In this document: in pieces, positions 45,501 to 59,200 of the stretch | Layout of the letters: each line of letters starts with the position of its first letter | Numbering within the stretch: position 1 is the stretch's first letter | Assembly (NCBI RefSeq): GCF_037975245.1 | Contig: NC_092561.1 | Span: forward strand, 15,941,001 to 16,005,000 | DNA from: Apostichopus japonicus | Lineage: Eukaryota > Echinodermata > Holothuroidea > Aspidochirotida > Stichopodidae | DNA length: 64,000 nt | Direction of reading: 5' to 3' | The notes under the pieces: model-generated | The model's input: the letters and a program-made list of their open reading frames with translations, nothing else | Databases searched by the model: none | What the model was told of the DNA's origin: nothing | Made by a program: the position numbers and the translations under genes

Positions 45501-46480
45501 TTCTTAAATTAGGAAGTATTATTACAATATTTTATTCATGCTGAAATTAGGGCGAAGAAGTTTCCCGAGTCAAGTTGTAGTTGACGATCAGAGCTTTCAG
45601 CACTAGTCTTTGTAAGCCTACACATTTACACATTACTAGAAAGGTATAGGATTTTGTCAAGTCTTAAAAATTGTCTCATTTCTTTCTGAAATCATAGTTT
45701 CTGCTGCATTTAGAGGTAGAAATCAGCTCAAGACAATCTTTGCAATCATTAATGGTACATATCAAGCAGGATGTTGCAAAATATCTACCGATTTTAACGT
45801 TAAAACTAGCAGAGATTTGGGTGTTATATTGTTGAAAATGGTTAATGCTGTTATTACCTAAGGATTGCACTCATGCATTTATCTTCTTTTGAGAAAAAAT
45901 AATCAACCAATATTGTTAAAATGATTGACATTTATCTTCAAAAAGTGTTTTATGACTCAAAGTAGAAAGTCGTGAGCATTTGATGTGATTTGGTATCAAT
46001 GACAGGGCTGAAACTAGACCACCTAATATGTGACAGCAAGATTCATACAACTTTACTATACACACCACTGTTCTTGAAAGTGTATAGCATTTTGTTATTT
46101 TTCTGATCAAGAAATGAATTAAAATGCTTGAAAATTGGCATGTTATCTCACATGTGTGTAATCTTTGATAAATGAACATAAATATATGGTTTATGTCTGA
46201 AAATTGACAAATTTATACCATAAAACTAAGATGAGTGAGTATTGTAGTGATCCCGGTGCATAGACCCTACATAGTTTCTGAAGGCTGCAGATATGTATTA
46301 TTTGTACTTTCTCAAACACAGTTCCATAAAAAATGAAGAAAATATAAATGTGAGCTTGAATAAATGTCTATAGTGTGAAAAGATATCTGTCTTATTAATT
46401 TGATATGATATTTGGTGGTTGAAATGACTAAAACTAAACCCCTTTGAAAAGAGTACCACACTACGTGCAGCTTTTATCTA
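42560..46480. repeat. Large direct duplication, copy B
   Basis: Partner of copy A (36606-40195). It has an extra ~580-bp segment at about 43016-43595 and lacks the 416-bp unit present in copy A at 37.5 kb. The divergence is visible by eye, so the duplication is not very recent. No gene seen. Confidence 0.85.
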
Positions 46481-46754
46481 CATTTATACTTCTACATGTG
46501 GAAAAGGATTATGGTTAATTTTTCATGAAAAATGCTTTTGAAAGTCCTAAAATATGCATGCCAGTTTCAAAAAAGGAGGTTGTTGGTTTTTAAGGATATT
46601 TTGTTGAAGATAATGGTAAAGTGCTCTCTGTTTTACCTATGCACAATAATTCTCCTCAGGTAGGCCACACCTATCTTTACTTTAATTGCTTTATTGTTCA
46701 TTTCTTTTCAATTCAAACACAATGAAAGCATCTCTGGTCTGGGATACACAACTG

Positions 46755-46872
46755 GGGTTGGGGGGGATTAACTTGTTCAACCAATCAACAGGAAGTGCTG
46801 ACACTACTGTAGACTGGGGGGGGGGATTAACTTGTTCAACCAATCAACAGGAAGTGCTGACACTACTGTAGA
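46755..46872. repeat. Tandem duplication (59 bp x2) with CCAAT boxes
   Basis: The block GATTAACTTGTTCAACCAAT with the following AGGAAGTGCTGACACTACTG occurs twice, 59 bp apart. CCAAT boxes are at 46781-46785 and 46840-46844. It lies 65-180 bp upstream of the TATA box at 46935, so it could be a duplicated upstream promoter element. Confidence 0.75.
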
Positions 46873-46934
46873 CATAAATTATCAATAGTGTAGGAGGAAA
46901 ACTTGGCCCAGACTCTCACTGTGTATGTCTTTAG

Positions 46935-46942
46935 TATATAAG
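46935..46942 (+). promoter_or_regulatory. Candidate TATA box of the recombinase-like gene
   Basis: TATATAAG, followed about 130 nt later by a good splice donor (CAG|GTAAGA at 47072/47073). With the CCAAT-bearing duplication upstream this looks like a promoter. The link to the coding exons beginning at 50245 is inferred. Confidence 0.45.
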
Positions 46943-46964
46943 CCCACGCACTTGGATTGGATAA

Positions 46965-47072
46965 TCATTCTACAATTTAATTTGTGAGTACCAAAGAGAA
47001 ACTTTCCAATTCCACCTTGTGATTCATCATCAATCAAGACTTAGCCCAAGTATTCTACGGTTACAAGTACAG
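46965..47072 (+). other. Proposed noncoding first exon
   Basis: Start estimated as about 30 nt past the TATA box; end set by the donor CAG|GTAAGACC. A matching acceptor (CTTTACCTGCAG|CCTG at 50203/50204) precedes the exon holding the start codon. No transcript data support this here. Confidence 0.35.
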
Positions 47073-50000
47073 GTAAGACCCATTTACTTTTTAACTTCTA
47101 TTCTTATTTATTTAAATTTCCTTAGCCATATAGTTAATAGTGTGATGAACTTTTAATGTAGTTGTTATCAGTATGTTATTTAGTGTTGATGTAATAGTTT
47201 TTGTTAGTTGAGTAAATTTACTTGAATGTTGAGTTCATCGTGTTTAAAGCCCACATATGGGTGTGCTCTCCAAATTTAGCAAATCACAATATCTTGAAAC
47301 TAACAGCCTTCTGCATATGGTTGAGAGTGAAACATTACATATGATAAGTAAACAGCTCCTAGGTGTAGATAGAGTTGGTTAGTAATAGGGATGGGGCCAA
47401 AATGACTTTCTGAGGAGGGATATTTTGTGCAGAATTTAAGGTGCTTCAATGGATATCTGGTCACCTTATTCTAAAAGCTTGTACATTTATTTATGAGTTG
47501 AAGCGACAATTTTACCAGTAGCCAAAATGAAATAGGGCCACCTTTTTAAAATCAATAAGACTAAATTACTAAATTTATCTGTCTAAAATTATATAGATTC
47601 TCATCTTGTTCTAGCTGTTACTTAACATTCAGTTTTAGTTCCCTTATTAGGCAAGTATAGATATGTATCTCTAACTGTGGTTCTGTAAATCACTCTTTTT
47701 TTTACACCAAAAAATGCCTAAAATTTGTATGGCAGCAATTACCACACCAAGCCATGCATGTAAAAGAGATATCATTTCAATTGTGTCATCAACAATAGTG
47801 AAGTAATTGTTTGTACTAGTGGAAGATGAACGATAGCCATGTTCGCAATGGGGGGGGGGGGGGGTAAAAACTTATAAATCAAGTGTACAGAAACAATGAA
47901 AATATATGTGAGACCACCAAATAGACTGTCTCATAGTTATGTTCATGGGTTAGTAAGGACAAATACCTATATTAAGCAAGTTTCATTGTTGGTAAAGTTA
48001 ATAACATAGTAGCTAGTAATTTAATGATGTTAGGTTTTTTTTACCAACCGAAGTGTTAACGAATATGAATGCCTTCTTGTTTAATCTCTGTTCACGAAGA
48101 CTTTGCTTATCAATATTCAGATATAAGAAATGACTTATTTTGTGAAAACCACCCAATACAAAACATGTATATAATATGTTTTTATAGTCACCAACATAGG
48201 ACAACCATTATTATATTATTATATTATATTATATTATATTAGGACAACCATGTGTGTATTTTTATATATTTTTTATGATTGATTATAAGGTGTGGTGGGG
48301 GGAAGGGGGCAGACGAAAAGCAACCCACACAGACCGTAAATTCAACTTAGAGATTAACAGATCGAACAGCCTTCAGCATGGTTAAGAGTCAAACATTACA
48401 GTTGATAGGTTAACAGCTCCTCGGTGTAGATAGAGTTGGTCAAAACTAGGGATGAGGCAAAATGAATTTTTCCTAACCAAAGTATTATAACGACTATGAA
48501 TGCCCTCTTAGATTAATCTATGTTCAGTACGACTTTGCTTATCAAAATTCAGGTATAAGAAAGGACTTATTTTGTGAAAATTTCCCAACACAAAACATGT
48601 ATTTTTTAGTTACCAACGTAGGATCTCGTATCTCAAAAATTATGTTATTTGTCAAGTTTAATGATATGTCTTAGTGAGTCCTGCTCCCCTAAGTAGTTTT
48701 TGATTAAATTTGTTTTTAGATGTTACATGGTGCAATGATCTATAAGTTTTACTGTTTTACACTCATACATTTTTTTGGACCTACATATGTTTCATGATTG
48801 AGTACACAACACAAAACATGTATTTTTTAGTTACCAACGTAGGATCTCGTATCTCAAAAATTATGTTATTTGTCAAGTTTAATGATATGTCTTAGTGAGT
48901 CCTGCTCCCCTAAGTAGTTTTTGATTAAATTTGTTTTTTATGTTACATGGTGCAATGATCTATAAGTTTTACTGTTTTACACTCAAACATTTTTTTGGAC
49001 CTACATATGTTTCATGATTGAGTACAAGGTGCGTTGGGGTTAAGAGTCAAACATTACAGTTGATAGGTTAACAGCTCCTCGGTGTAGATAGAGTTGGTCA
49101 AAACTAGGGATGAGGCAAAATGAATTTTTCCTAACCAAAGTATTATAACGAATATGAATGCCCTCTTAGATTAATCTATGTCCAGTACGACTTTGCTTAT
49201 CAAAATTCCGGTATAAGAAAGGACTTATTTTGTGAAAATTTCCCAACACAAAACATGTATTTTTTAGTTACCAACGTAGGATCTCGTATCTCAAAAATTA
49301 TGTTATTTGTCAAGTTTAATGATATGTCTTAGTGAGTCCTGCTCCCCTAAGTAGTTTTTGATTAAATTTGTTTTTAGATGTTACATGGTGCAATGATCTA
49401 TAAGTTTTACTGTTTTACACTCATACATTTTTTTGGACCTACATATGTTTCATGATTGAGTACACAACACAAAACATGTATTTTTTAGTTACCAACGTAG
49501 GATCTCGTATCTCAAAAATTATGTTATTTGTCAAGTTTAATGATATGTCTTAGTGAGTCCTGCTCCCCTAAGTAGTTTTTGATTAAATTTGTTTTTTATG
49601 TTTCATGGTGCAATGATCTATAAGTTTTACTGTTTTACACTCAAACATTTTTTTGGACCTACATATGTTTCATGATTGAGTACAAGGTGCGTTGGGGTTA
49701 AGAGTCAAACATTACAGTTGATAGGTTAACAGCTCCTCGGTGTAGATAGAGTTGGTCAAAACTAGGGATGAGGCAAAATGAATTTTTCCTAACCAAAGTA
49801 TTATAACGAATATGAATGCCCTCTTAGATTAATCTATGTCCAGTACGACTTTGCTTATCAAAATTCCGGTATAAGAAAGGACTTATTTTGTGAAAATTTC
49901 CCAACACAAAACATGTATTTTTTAGTTACCAACGTAGGATCTCGTATCTCAAAAATTATGTTATTTGTCATGTTTAATGATATGTCTTAGTGAGTCCTGC

Positions 50001-50203
50001 TCCCCTAAGTAGTTTTTGATTAAATTTGTTTTTAGATGTTACATGGTGCAATGATCTATAAGTTTTACTGTTTTACTCTCAAACATTTTTTTTGACCTTT
50101 CATGATTGAGTACAAGATGTGTTGGGGGGGGGGGGAGGAGGAAGAAAGCCCCAACTTCTATATACTATATATAATTGTAATTTATATGTCACTTTACCTG
50201 CAG
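47073..50203. other. Region upstream of the first coding exon (proposed intron 1)
   Basis: AT-rich sequence with the 658-bp tandem repeat (48381-50113), diverged relatives of it near 47300-47410 and 48020-48200, and poly-G runs at about 47852-47864 and 50116-50129. No coding sequence seen. Confidence 0.6.
48381..50113. repeat. 658-bp tandem repeat array
   Basis: The block GTTAAGAGTCAAACATTACA starts at 48381, 49039 and 49697, an exact 658-bp period. Each of the first two units also contains an internal ~220-bp duplication beginning CAACACAAAACATGTATTTT (for example about 48587 and 48806). The third unit lacks the second half and ends near 50113. Confidence 0.9.
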
Positions 50204-50244
50204 CCTGTTATACTCTGTGAGTTTCAAAGAAAGTCGTGAACAAG

Positions 50245-53200
50245 ATGAACACCATTTTAAGAAAGTATGGTAAGTAAGACTATTGAGCCTATTTATTTTG
50301 TTTTCAATTTCCAAGTATATAGCAATCTATCATGATTGAGGTAGCCGTATGAGTATAGCGAAAGAGCGTAGTTAAGCAGGTGAGTGCTGAATCTATAACT
50401 TTGATAATAAGGCGTAGCAAGGCCTGTATTTATTAAACTGTATGTGAGCTGGTGAATTCCCACTCCACTTTCCCATCTTTCACCTCCTTCTGAATCCACC
50501 TCCCAGGAATTTAAGCAACTGACATAATGAGATCTGGTGACATATAGAACAGATTTTACAGCTATTCATTAACTCATCATTTTATTGAGTCATAACTGAG
50601 AGTGTTATATTGAGCTTTTTAAGTATATGAGCAACCACTTGTAATGGACTATAGTCAGTTGGGTTAAAAAGAACAAAAACATTTACCAAAAGAATGATAT
50701 AACAAGAGATACATGTATGACTTTCATCATTTTTTATTCATTTCAACTGGCTAGTAGGAACGTCTTCTGACATAACTTTCAGAAATTTTGTTTTTGCAAA
50801 GAATGAATACAAAATTTGAAGAAAAAACTCTGTTCTTTCTAATATATACCAGCCTAATTTAGCATTATCTTAGGCCTATACACCCCTAGATTTTAGGGTA
50901 CCCCAGTCTCAAATGCTGAGCTAATGATGTTCCAGCCTTTTAGGGTCTAGGATGTTCCTTATGCTATTCTCATTGTGTTAGGCTACCAAAGTATTTAACA
51001 TTAGGCTAACATCACACAGACCTTCCCCATTTTTATGATAAACATCAGTAAAAAATATTACAACAATGAGATTCTGTGTGTTGAACACTTTTTATAATAG
51101 ATGACAGATATTGGGGTAAATAAAAACATCTGTGGGGTAAATAAAACTAGTTTTTTTTTTCAGCAGAGTGGGTATATAGTTATTTGTCTACAAGATATGT
51201 AACAAACAACTATACAGACATGTAGTTATAATATACACCACACAACAAGTTTAAATTCCACTCTGCTTGGCCAATAGGATCTTTTATTTTTATGTCCCAA
51301 CTACCCCCTTGTTTTTTTTTACCCCACTTGACTATATATTACAGGAAGAAAGGACATGTAGTATGATATTGCAGTCCTTCAATTTGGAGAATTCACCCCA
51401 TACTTGCCCATCACAAATGATGCATAACCCCCCCCCCCCCTCCCAGTTTAGATCAAGTTTGCAGTGGCTAACCTATTTATAGTTTTATCATTGGTCAACT
51501 GTGGTTGTGTGCATCTTTAGAGGTAAAGTTGAGAAGTTTGGTCAGCTTTCCCAAGTCTAACATCCTCTACTTTGTTTTCAGATGGTTCAGTGTGAATTTG
51601 ATGTTATTTTCACTATTTGTATAGTTATAAACTAAATCAATGTATCCTCTTTATCCATGGTGTTTTATTTTTCTTAGTATCATTCATTAAGGAACAATGG
51701 ACCTCAGGTGCATTGGAGAAGACTGTACTGGAGGAGGTGGAGAGGGTGCAGTCGGCCGGCTTCCCCCGTGGAGCAGGGGGCTTCTCCGCCTTCCACATGG
51801 AGATGGTGGACTCGGCCTTGGCCAGATATGGGAGCAGGCGGTCCACTGCCCTTATCGACGAGGGAGTGCGGCTGTGGCTGTCGCTGACGACGGCAGAGGG
51901 CCGTCTGTGGTCGTCCCAGCTCCTGCGCTACCGGGCCAAGGCCGACATCATCACCTTCGTGGGAGCACGGCTGATGGGTCAGTTTATCGGTATGTGAGAT
52001 ATCACTTTACATTGACTTACCTTCTGTAGCTGAAAGATGCTAGTTATTGATTGATTGATTTTTTTGGGGGAGGGGGGAGGGGGGACAGGGCGAGAAGTGA
52101 GGGTCAATTGTAGGTTGGGGAGGGAGGGTGAAGATGATGTTAAATGTTCAGTTAAAAGGGTAAAGTGTCTTTGTTTTGGTCATGTTCTTATGATAGTATC
52201 AGGGGTAGAGAGCACATCTAATTAACCAGCCAATTCAGGGCATACATCCCTCCCTTTAACCATCCAGATATTCAAAGTTTTGTAGGATATCAATAACCAT
52301 AGTGGATTATCTTTCGATGAAGGTGAAACTTACATTGTTTTGACTCAGCATATGATAGATCAGAAAATGTTAACCTTATTTTTCTTTCTCTTCTTTTCCA
52401 CAGAAAGACGCAGGGTAAGTTACAAGATTTGGTGGTGACGGGGCAGCCAGTGTGGGAAGAAAACTAAGGAATTCACAAAATAAAAGCAGTTTTTAAGAAA
52501 ACATTATACAGATTATATCTGTCTAGAAATTCTGATATTCATCCTGCCGCAGGATTCATTCTGTTGGATAAATTCGGTTTTGTTGTTCCTTTGTCGTAAC
52601 ATTATACAACATCTCGATGAATATTTTATCACACATTACGTACCTTAATTCTTCCCTTTCTTGTTTCAGAAAAAAATGCTATTTTTCTTTCAGTTAATGG
52701 AATGAAATTTTATTATGTTACAGGAAAGAGGGAGCGACAGTTCTCAAACGTCCTACGAAGACGAAGACGATGACGAAGACGAAGACGATGATGATGACAA
52801 CGACGAAGACGAAGTTGAGGACTCGGAGGAGGAAACAAAGACAGAGGTCTCAGACGGTCTCATCATCATTGAAGATGACACAGACTTACCAGTGAGTGCC
52901 CTTTTTCAACTTTAGCCGAGTCAGGCACCAATTGTATTTAAATCTGAAAACAAAAGTTAATGTAAAATGATATGTTATACATAGTTCAGGTGCATATTCA
53001 GTTTCTTGATTGGGGGAGGGGGCCATTCGGACTGACAAGCTTCCTAATCTCATCCATGAATGGTATCATTCACAGACAGGCTGTGTCGTCGGTGAGAGAC
53101 CGTTTGAGGACCGGACGATAGAAGATATAGAAAATGACAGAGTAAGTAAAATGAAAGAGTGATATTTTTCTTCAATTGTATTGCTTTATATATATTTAGG

Positions 53201-56200
53201 TATATATATATATTTATATATTTTTTTAATTTATTTAAATATTTATTTATATATTTATATATATCTATATATATAAACCTACATATATATATATATATAT
53301 TTATATATACATATATAAATGTGTGTGTGTGTGTCATAAGACGTAAGACGTAGCTATTAAAAACTGTCGTTATCACTCAAATTTGTCTTCATAATCTGAA
53401 TAGATTTCAAAATTGTTAGCTATTCCACATTGTTCCCCTTCTAGGCGATGGACATACTGAAGAGTCTGGGGACGGAGGCCGCAGAGTCCGACACTTCCAG
53501 GCCTCTTTTCAGCGACCACGAATCGGTACTTAGCACACATTTGCCTTACTCATAAGGGTATGGGCCATTTCAGTTGGTAGGGTGGAGGGGTCAAAAACAG
53601 CTATGTCAGAATCTTGGCTGATTCTCACATTCCATGCCAATACGTTCAGAATAACCAAATATCTGGCTAATAAAAATATTATTTATATATATATATTCTT
53701 TGCACATTTGTATTCCTCAGGTTGATGAGCTGGAAGTGAAAGAAGAGAGGAATGACCCGGACGATGCGGCCATGGAACGAGACAGGGATGGGGATGACGA
53801 GGGGACAGGAGGAGAGGACAGGGATGGGGATGACGAGGGGACAGGAGGAGAGGACATGGACGGGGATGACGAGGGGACAGGAGGAGAGGACACGGATGGG
53901 GATGACCAGGGGACAGGAGGAGAGGACAGGGATGGGGATGACGAAGGACCGGACGTGGACAGGGATGGGGATGACGAGGGGACAGGACTAGCTAGCCGGG
54001 CGAAACGTCCTCGCCTTGGGGAACCGGTAAATATAATTCATTCATTTACCTTTATGCTTCTTTGATTGTACAGGCCAACAATGCTTTGTTTCCTGTGACC
54101 TGAATAAACATTTCTCTTCTACCTCTTTCATTTTAAACACAGAAACGGAAACCAAGGCAATGTCCTCTTTGTGAGGGCATGTTCGTCCGGCTGGCGACAC
54201 ACTTGACAGACAGCCACAACGTGGCCAACAGGGAAAACAGACTGCAACTACTTAACCAAGCCCGCACCCAGTAAGTCTTTTTATCGACACAAGTTGGTTC
54301 AAATTTAATCCTTGCTTATGTCGAGGTGTAGTATTTGAACAAATATCAGCTGATGTAGGAGACGTGAAAAGTAATTGTAACACTGCAAATGAATAACTGG
54401 ATATGTATGTGCATCGGTCTGGCTTCTTCACAAATCATAAATCAATAGACACACTATTTAAGTGAGTGCATTTTTTACTTTCAACAGAAAAGTCCAAAGG
54501 AGTGGGTCGGGAAAGGGGGGAGAAGGGAGGACCCTCCGTGATTGCCCGGTCCCTGGCTGCCCGTCAACGGCACTCCTGAGGATTGACCAGCACCTCAGGA
54601 GGTGCCATGGTTTCGAAGTAAGTGTCCACTATTCCAATCCATCTGCTTTTTGCAAACGTTATTTCGTATTAGTGACTTCACTAATTGTCTTTAAAATTCT
54701 GTAATATGCAAATGAGATACCAAAACAAACAGAAAGGTTGGTACCACTTCATCTTTGAATTAGTAGGCTCCACGGTCTAAAACAGCATCGGACTCACCAT
54801 ACTTTCTCGGGAGGGGTCTTGAATACATTACAACTGAAATGGGGAAGACTAACCTGCTCCCCTTCAACAGGCTTCCAGTCCATGATAGGGGGAATGAAAC
54901 CATGTGTAAATTCAAGAGGGAAAGGATCCTGCCCATCATCTCATCGTTTCCCGCCAAAAATTTTTGTCTGTTTTTTGCCATTCATGAAGGTCGCAAGTTC
55001 CACAATTGTCGGCTACATGCCAGAAGTTCCACAATTGCTGGCCACAGGGCCAAAGGTTCCAAGCATTAGCAAGTCGGGTGAGCATTATTAAGTGTTGTTA
55101 TACATGACTTTGTAATACATGCTTTCCTGTTTTTCTTTTTCTCAGAAATCCAGCCAAGAATATACGCTTTGGCTGGCGGCAGCCAGGGCTACCGTGCCGG
55201 AAACCGACCCCCCTTCCCCCGAGAAAGCAAAGCTGGTCCACTCAAAAATTCCAAAGAAGTTGGATGATAAGGCGGTTTTAGGTATGAACTACATGCTACG
55301 ATATTCTTTGTTATCCATCCTACCATGCAGGTATTCAATAAATGCGAAAGTATCACATATTAATGTTATTGTGAGATACTGATGAGCTGCACTCTTAAGG
55401 GTAGATATGTCCATACAGCAAGCATTATTTCTTTTTACAAAAGATTTTTGACAGCAATAAATATATCTTCATACGAATGTCTTGTTTACAGGCCCTCCTA
55501 TTCTAATTATGAGTTAACTTTTCTTGTTACACAGACAGGTTCCTGAGCTACGAGGCCGCCATGGTTGGGGGTACTGGCCCCAACCTAAAGCAGGCAGAAC
55601 AACACCGCCGGCAAGTGGAGATACTGCTCCAGAGACTGGAGGTCAATTCCATTGCCGGCCTGGTCGACCCGCTGTCAGTACAGAGGTAGGTGACTTATCC
55701 GGTTAAATTATGGCCACATTTTGAGTCGAAAATTCGAATACAACACTAGATTTTCTCGAATTGTCAGTAATATGTTATATAGTGGCTCACCTATGCCGTC
55801 CAAACATCAATATAAAAACTCAAGAAGGGATGAAAGTTGGAAACATTCACAGCAAATCCAGATATATATCACCTCACTGTCGTTGTAAAGGCCAGTTTAC
55901 TGTTAATTTCAGTATAATTGATAGAAATGTATTTGCTCTAACACCATTCCAAAGTATCGATTCGTTCTTCTCTTACGCATACGTATCTTTTCATATTTTT
56001 TTCTAACTCAGGACTGCAAATCTTCTCCGGGACGACAAGAAGGCACCTAAGACCATTTCAAGCTACCTTCTGTCGATGAAACTGTTCTGTCGCTTCCTCA
56101 GACTAAACGAGGAAGTGTCCAGGTCCGCCGGTGTAAAGCCCAAGGCCGCAAAGCGGACGGACCTGGCCGCAGAGCAGTTTCAGGTAGCCTTGCGCCCGGA

Positions 56201-59200
56201 GATAGATCGCCATGGCAGGAAAATTGCAAGCCAGATCAAAGGTAAGCTCCCTTCATATCTCTTACTTTGGGAACGAGGCTCGATATGTCATGTTGGGCAG
56301 ACCGTTCAGTCAATCTCAAATTTTCTGCACCCCCCACCTTCTCTTCTGTTGGTGGCAGGTGAAATCTTAGGGGGGGGTTAAGAATTTTTGCAAAACATTA
56401 TATATTTTTAACAAATAAGTGGATGTATACCTTGAATAATCTTGATGAATTAAATTTTCGAAAACCCCTTTTGCATGCTCCTTAGGAAAAGCTGTTCCCC
56501 CTCCAGCCTCTCTGAGTGGGGCAAATCCTGATTCAACCCCCTGACCCACCACTTTTGTGTATGGGACTGGGATTTTCATGCAAAGGTTCACAAGTCTGTA
56601 TGGATCTGATATAGAACTTTTCTTGTTTGTTTTGCAGATTCCATTCTGTCATCAGAAGAGATTGGGAAATTGAAAAGGCTTGCAACGAAAGAAGGAATTG
56701 CCATGGCGGGTGAGCTTTTTAAACCATATTTTAAGATCCTTTAAGATAAGAGAGTAGATACACATAGTTTAAAAGGAGTATGAGTACAGGTGGCTGGGGG
56801 AGCGGTCTTGGGGGTTGGGAGGGGAGGAAGAGCAACAAATGTGGGTTGGTCGCTACTGGGTATGTCATGCAAATGATCACATTTTCCATTCATTCTTTTC
56901 TTTACAGAGAATACAGACTCCATTTTGCGGTCCTCCGTGGCCATGAACAGGTTTCGAGACCTGCTCATGGCACTGATACTCATCAGTACTGGACACCGCA
57001 GCGGTGTGGTACTGAACCTCACCGCTGGGGAATTCACGCGGGTCGAGCGGTTCTGTCTGCGGGATGGATCGGCAAGGTGGACGATAAAAGTAAGAACATA
57101 CATGCTTTGTGTTTTCATGGAACTGAATTATCTCGTCTTCCACTGTAGGACACCATAATATGGACAATATTTAGCTCACATCTTAGATATATTCTGTCGT
57201 TGCAGTTCGACATAAATTAATCCGCTCACTCCGACATCCCGTAGGTTAAAGGATGGTATGGCGGCGGGATGGGATTTATCGGCCAAGATTACACGTTTTG
57301 ATTTTTACCTGTTGTTACTGACCTACTGTGATCGCACTGTACAATGCATTTGATTACCGATATTTTAATTGCTCATTTTATAGCACTTTTACTGTAGCCT
57401 TTGATAGTACAATTGCTCCATTTTCACATTTGAATATTTTATTTGCCTTCAAAGATTTCAGACCATAAGACCCTGAAGTCGCATGGACCGACCCACATTA
57501 CGATAGACCAGACAACATACAACTTAATGTTGGTCTATTTTAATGTGGTTCGGCCCCATCTTCTGAGGGGTCGAGTGGCAACGGAGGCGGAAGAAAGGGA
57601 CACCCCTTTCTTCCTATCAAACAATGGGAACCGGGTGCGGAGGCTGAAGGCGCTGATGGTGGCAGTTGGGTTGTCGCTGGGTGTCGAGAACTTTTCTCCC
57701 CTGAACCTCAGGAAGACAGCCGCGACCTTGGTAAGATTTCAAAGTCCATAACATATTTAAATTATACCGACCCAAGAATAAATAGAACAACAAGTAAATT
57801 CAATGGGGGAAGGATTGTGCCCTCCAATACTGTATGTTACCTGCCTAAAATCTTTGTTCATTTTTGCCTTTCCAGAGGGTCAACATTAGTTCCGCAATTG
57901 CTGGCCACACAGCCAAAAGTTCCACAATTTTAGTTTGTGTTACCCTATTAACTGGAAACTGATATTGGATTCAAACTTTTTAATTACAGGCCGTTCAATC
58001 GGAGACAGCCGCTGGACGGTCCAGGGTCGCACAGGCTATGTCGCATACCGAGTACACTCAGGGGAGGTACTACAACGAGAGGCTGGCCGGCGAACAGGCC
58101 TGCATAGCAGGTTCCATCGTCGCCGGTCTCCTCGATGGGGTAAGAATGACAGTTTCCTAATGAGCGCAAGCTCTGTTTTGGCCTTGTTGTCACATTCTTA
58201 AGAAATTCATTTATCAAAAGAATTCTTTTTATTTGAAATGGAGTCTTAGCATGATAGCAAATGGAATGAAAAAAATGATGGGCGTTTCAATATTGAACTT
58301 CCTTTTCTCTTACACAGACACGCACTCAGCAACAACGAGCCACCACAGCTGCCGAATTTTCAGATGTTGCCGGCCCCTCTGGACTTTCGCGGGTAGGTTT
58401 GTCATATTTCTGATCCTATTTTACACAATGTCGTGTATTACGTTGATCGAGACTGTTTTTGTTGAGCCAGACGAGATCAAAAGTTCAACCCTATTGCTTT
58501 TATGTGGAATAATCTTGCCCTTGAAATTCATGCAGGCACGCCACTACGATAAAACTTGCCGAGCATTTTACACTTGCTGAAAGGGGTCTTGCGCCACTGA
58601 ATCTTCGATACTTGTAGTTCGACTCAACAGATTGACATGTAAATATTGGCGTTATAATCTCTGACTCTTTGTTGGTTTTCCTTGATTACAGCCGACTCCT
58701 TCAGCCTCTCACCCAGGAACTCCTCCCAAGCGGCAGATGTCTTCAGATGAAGACGAAATGCCAGAGGTAATTTTTTATCTTCATAACCCCCTGAGATTGA
58801 CAGGACTGACACAACCAAAGCCCTTAAGAGGTCAATTATGTTACATTAATCCATTAATGGTCCAGTCACGTGTCATTGCCACGACCGAAATATAAAAAAA
58901 AGTGCTCACTGACAAAATATGTTTAACATACACTTAAATGATATATGTACATACTGAATGTATCCTTTCTTAGAAAGCCACATTCTTAACGACTCTTTTT
59001 ACGTTTCTATTTATTTTCTAGTTTGTTCCGCCAACGCCCCTGAGGAGACTGGTAAGTAAAAAGTCTCAAGTATATGTACATCAGTATAAAAAGATATGAC
59101 ATATCAAAATAGGAGTCAAAAGCAAATTCACTGAAATAAATTGAGATATAAGTTAGAGCTAGGATTGACAATGACTGAAATTTGTTTAACCGCACCGTGA

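Noticed and set aside
36606-46480. LTR retrotransposon with long terminal repeats at 36.6 and 42.6 kb
   Set aside because: The copies are far too long for LTRs in this setting, no gag-pol lies between them and no terminal motifs or target-site duplications are seen.
51697-52029. 110-codon alternative frame over exon 2 of the recombinase-like gene
   Set aside because: Out of register with the phase-consistent gene model; GC-rich shadow frame.
53159-53376. Ile/Tyr-rich frames on both strands
   Set aside because: Translation of a TA-rich microsatellite inside an intron.
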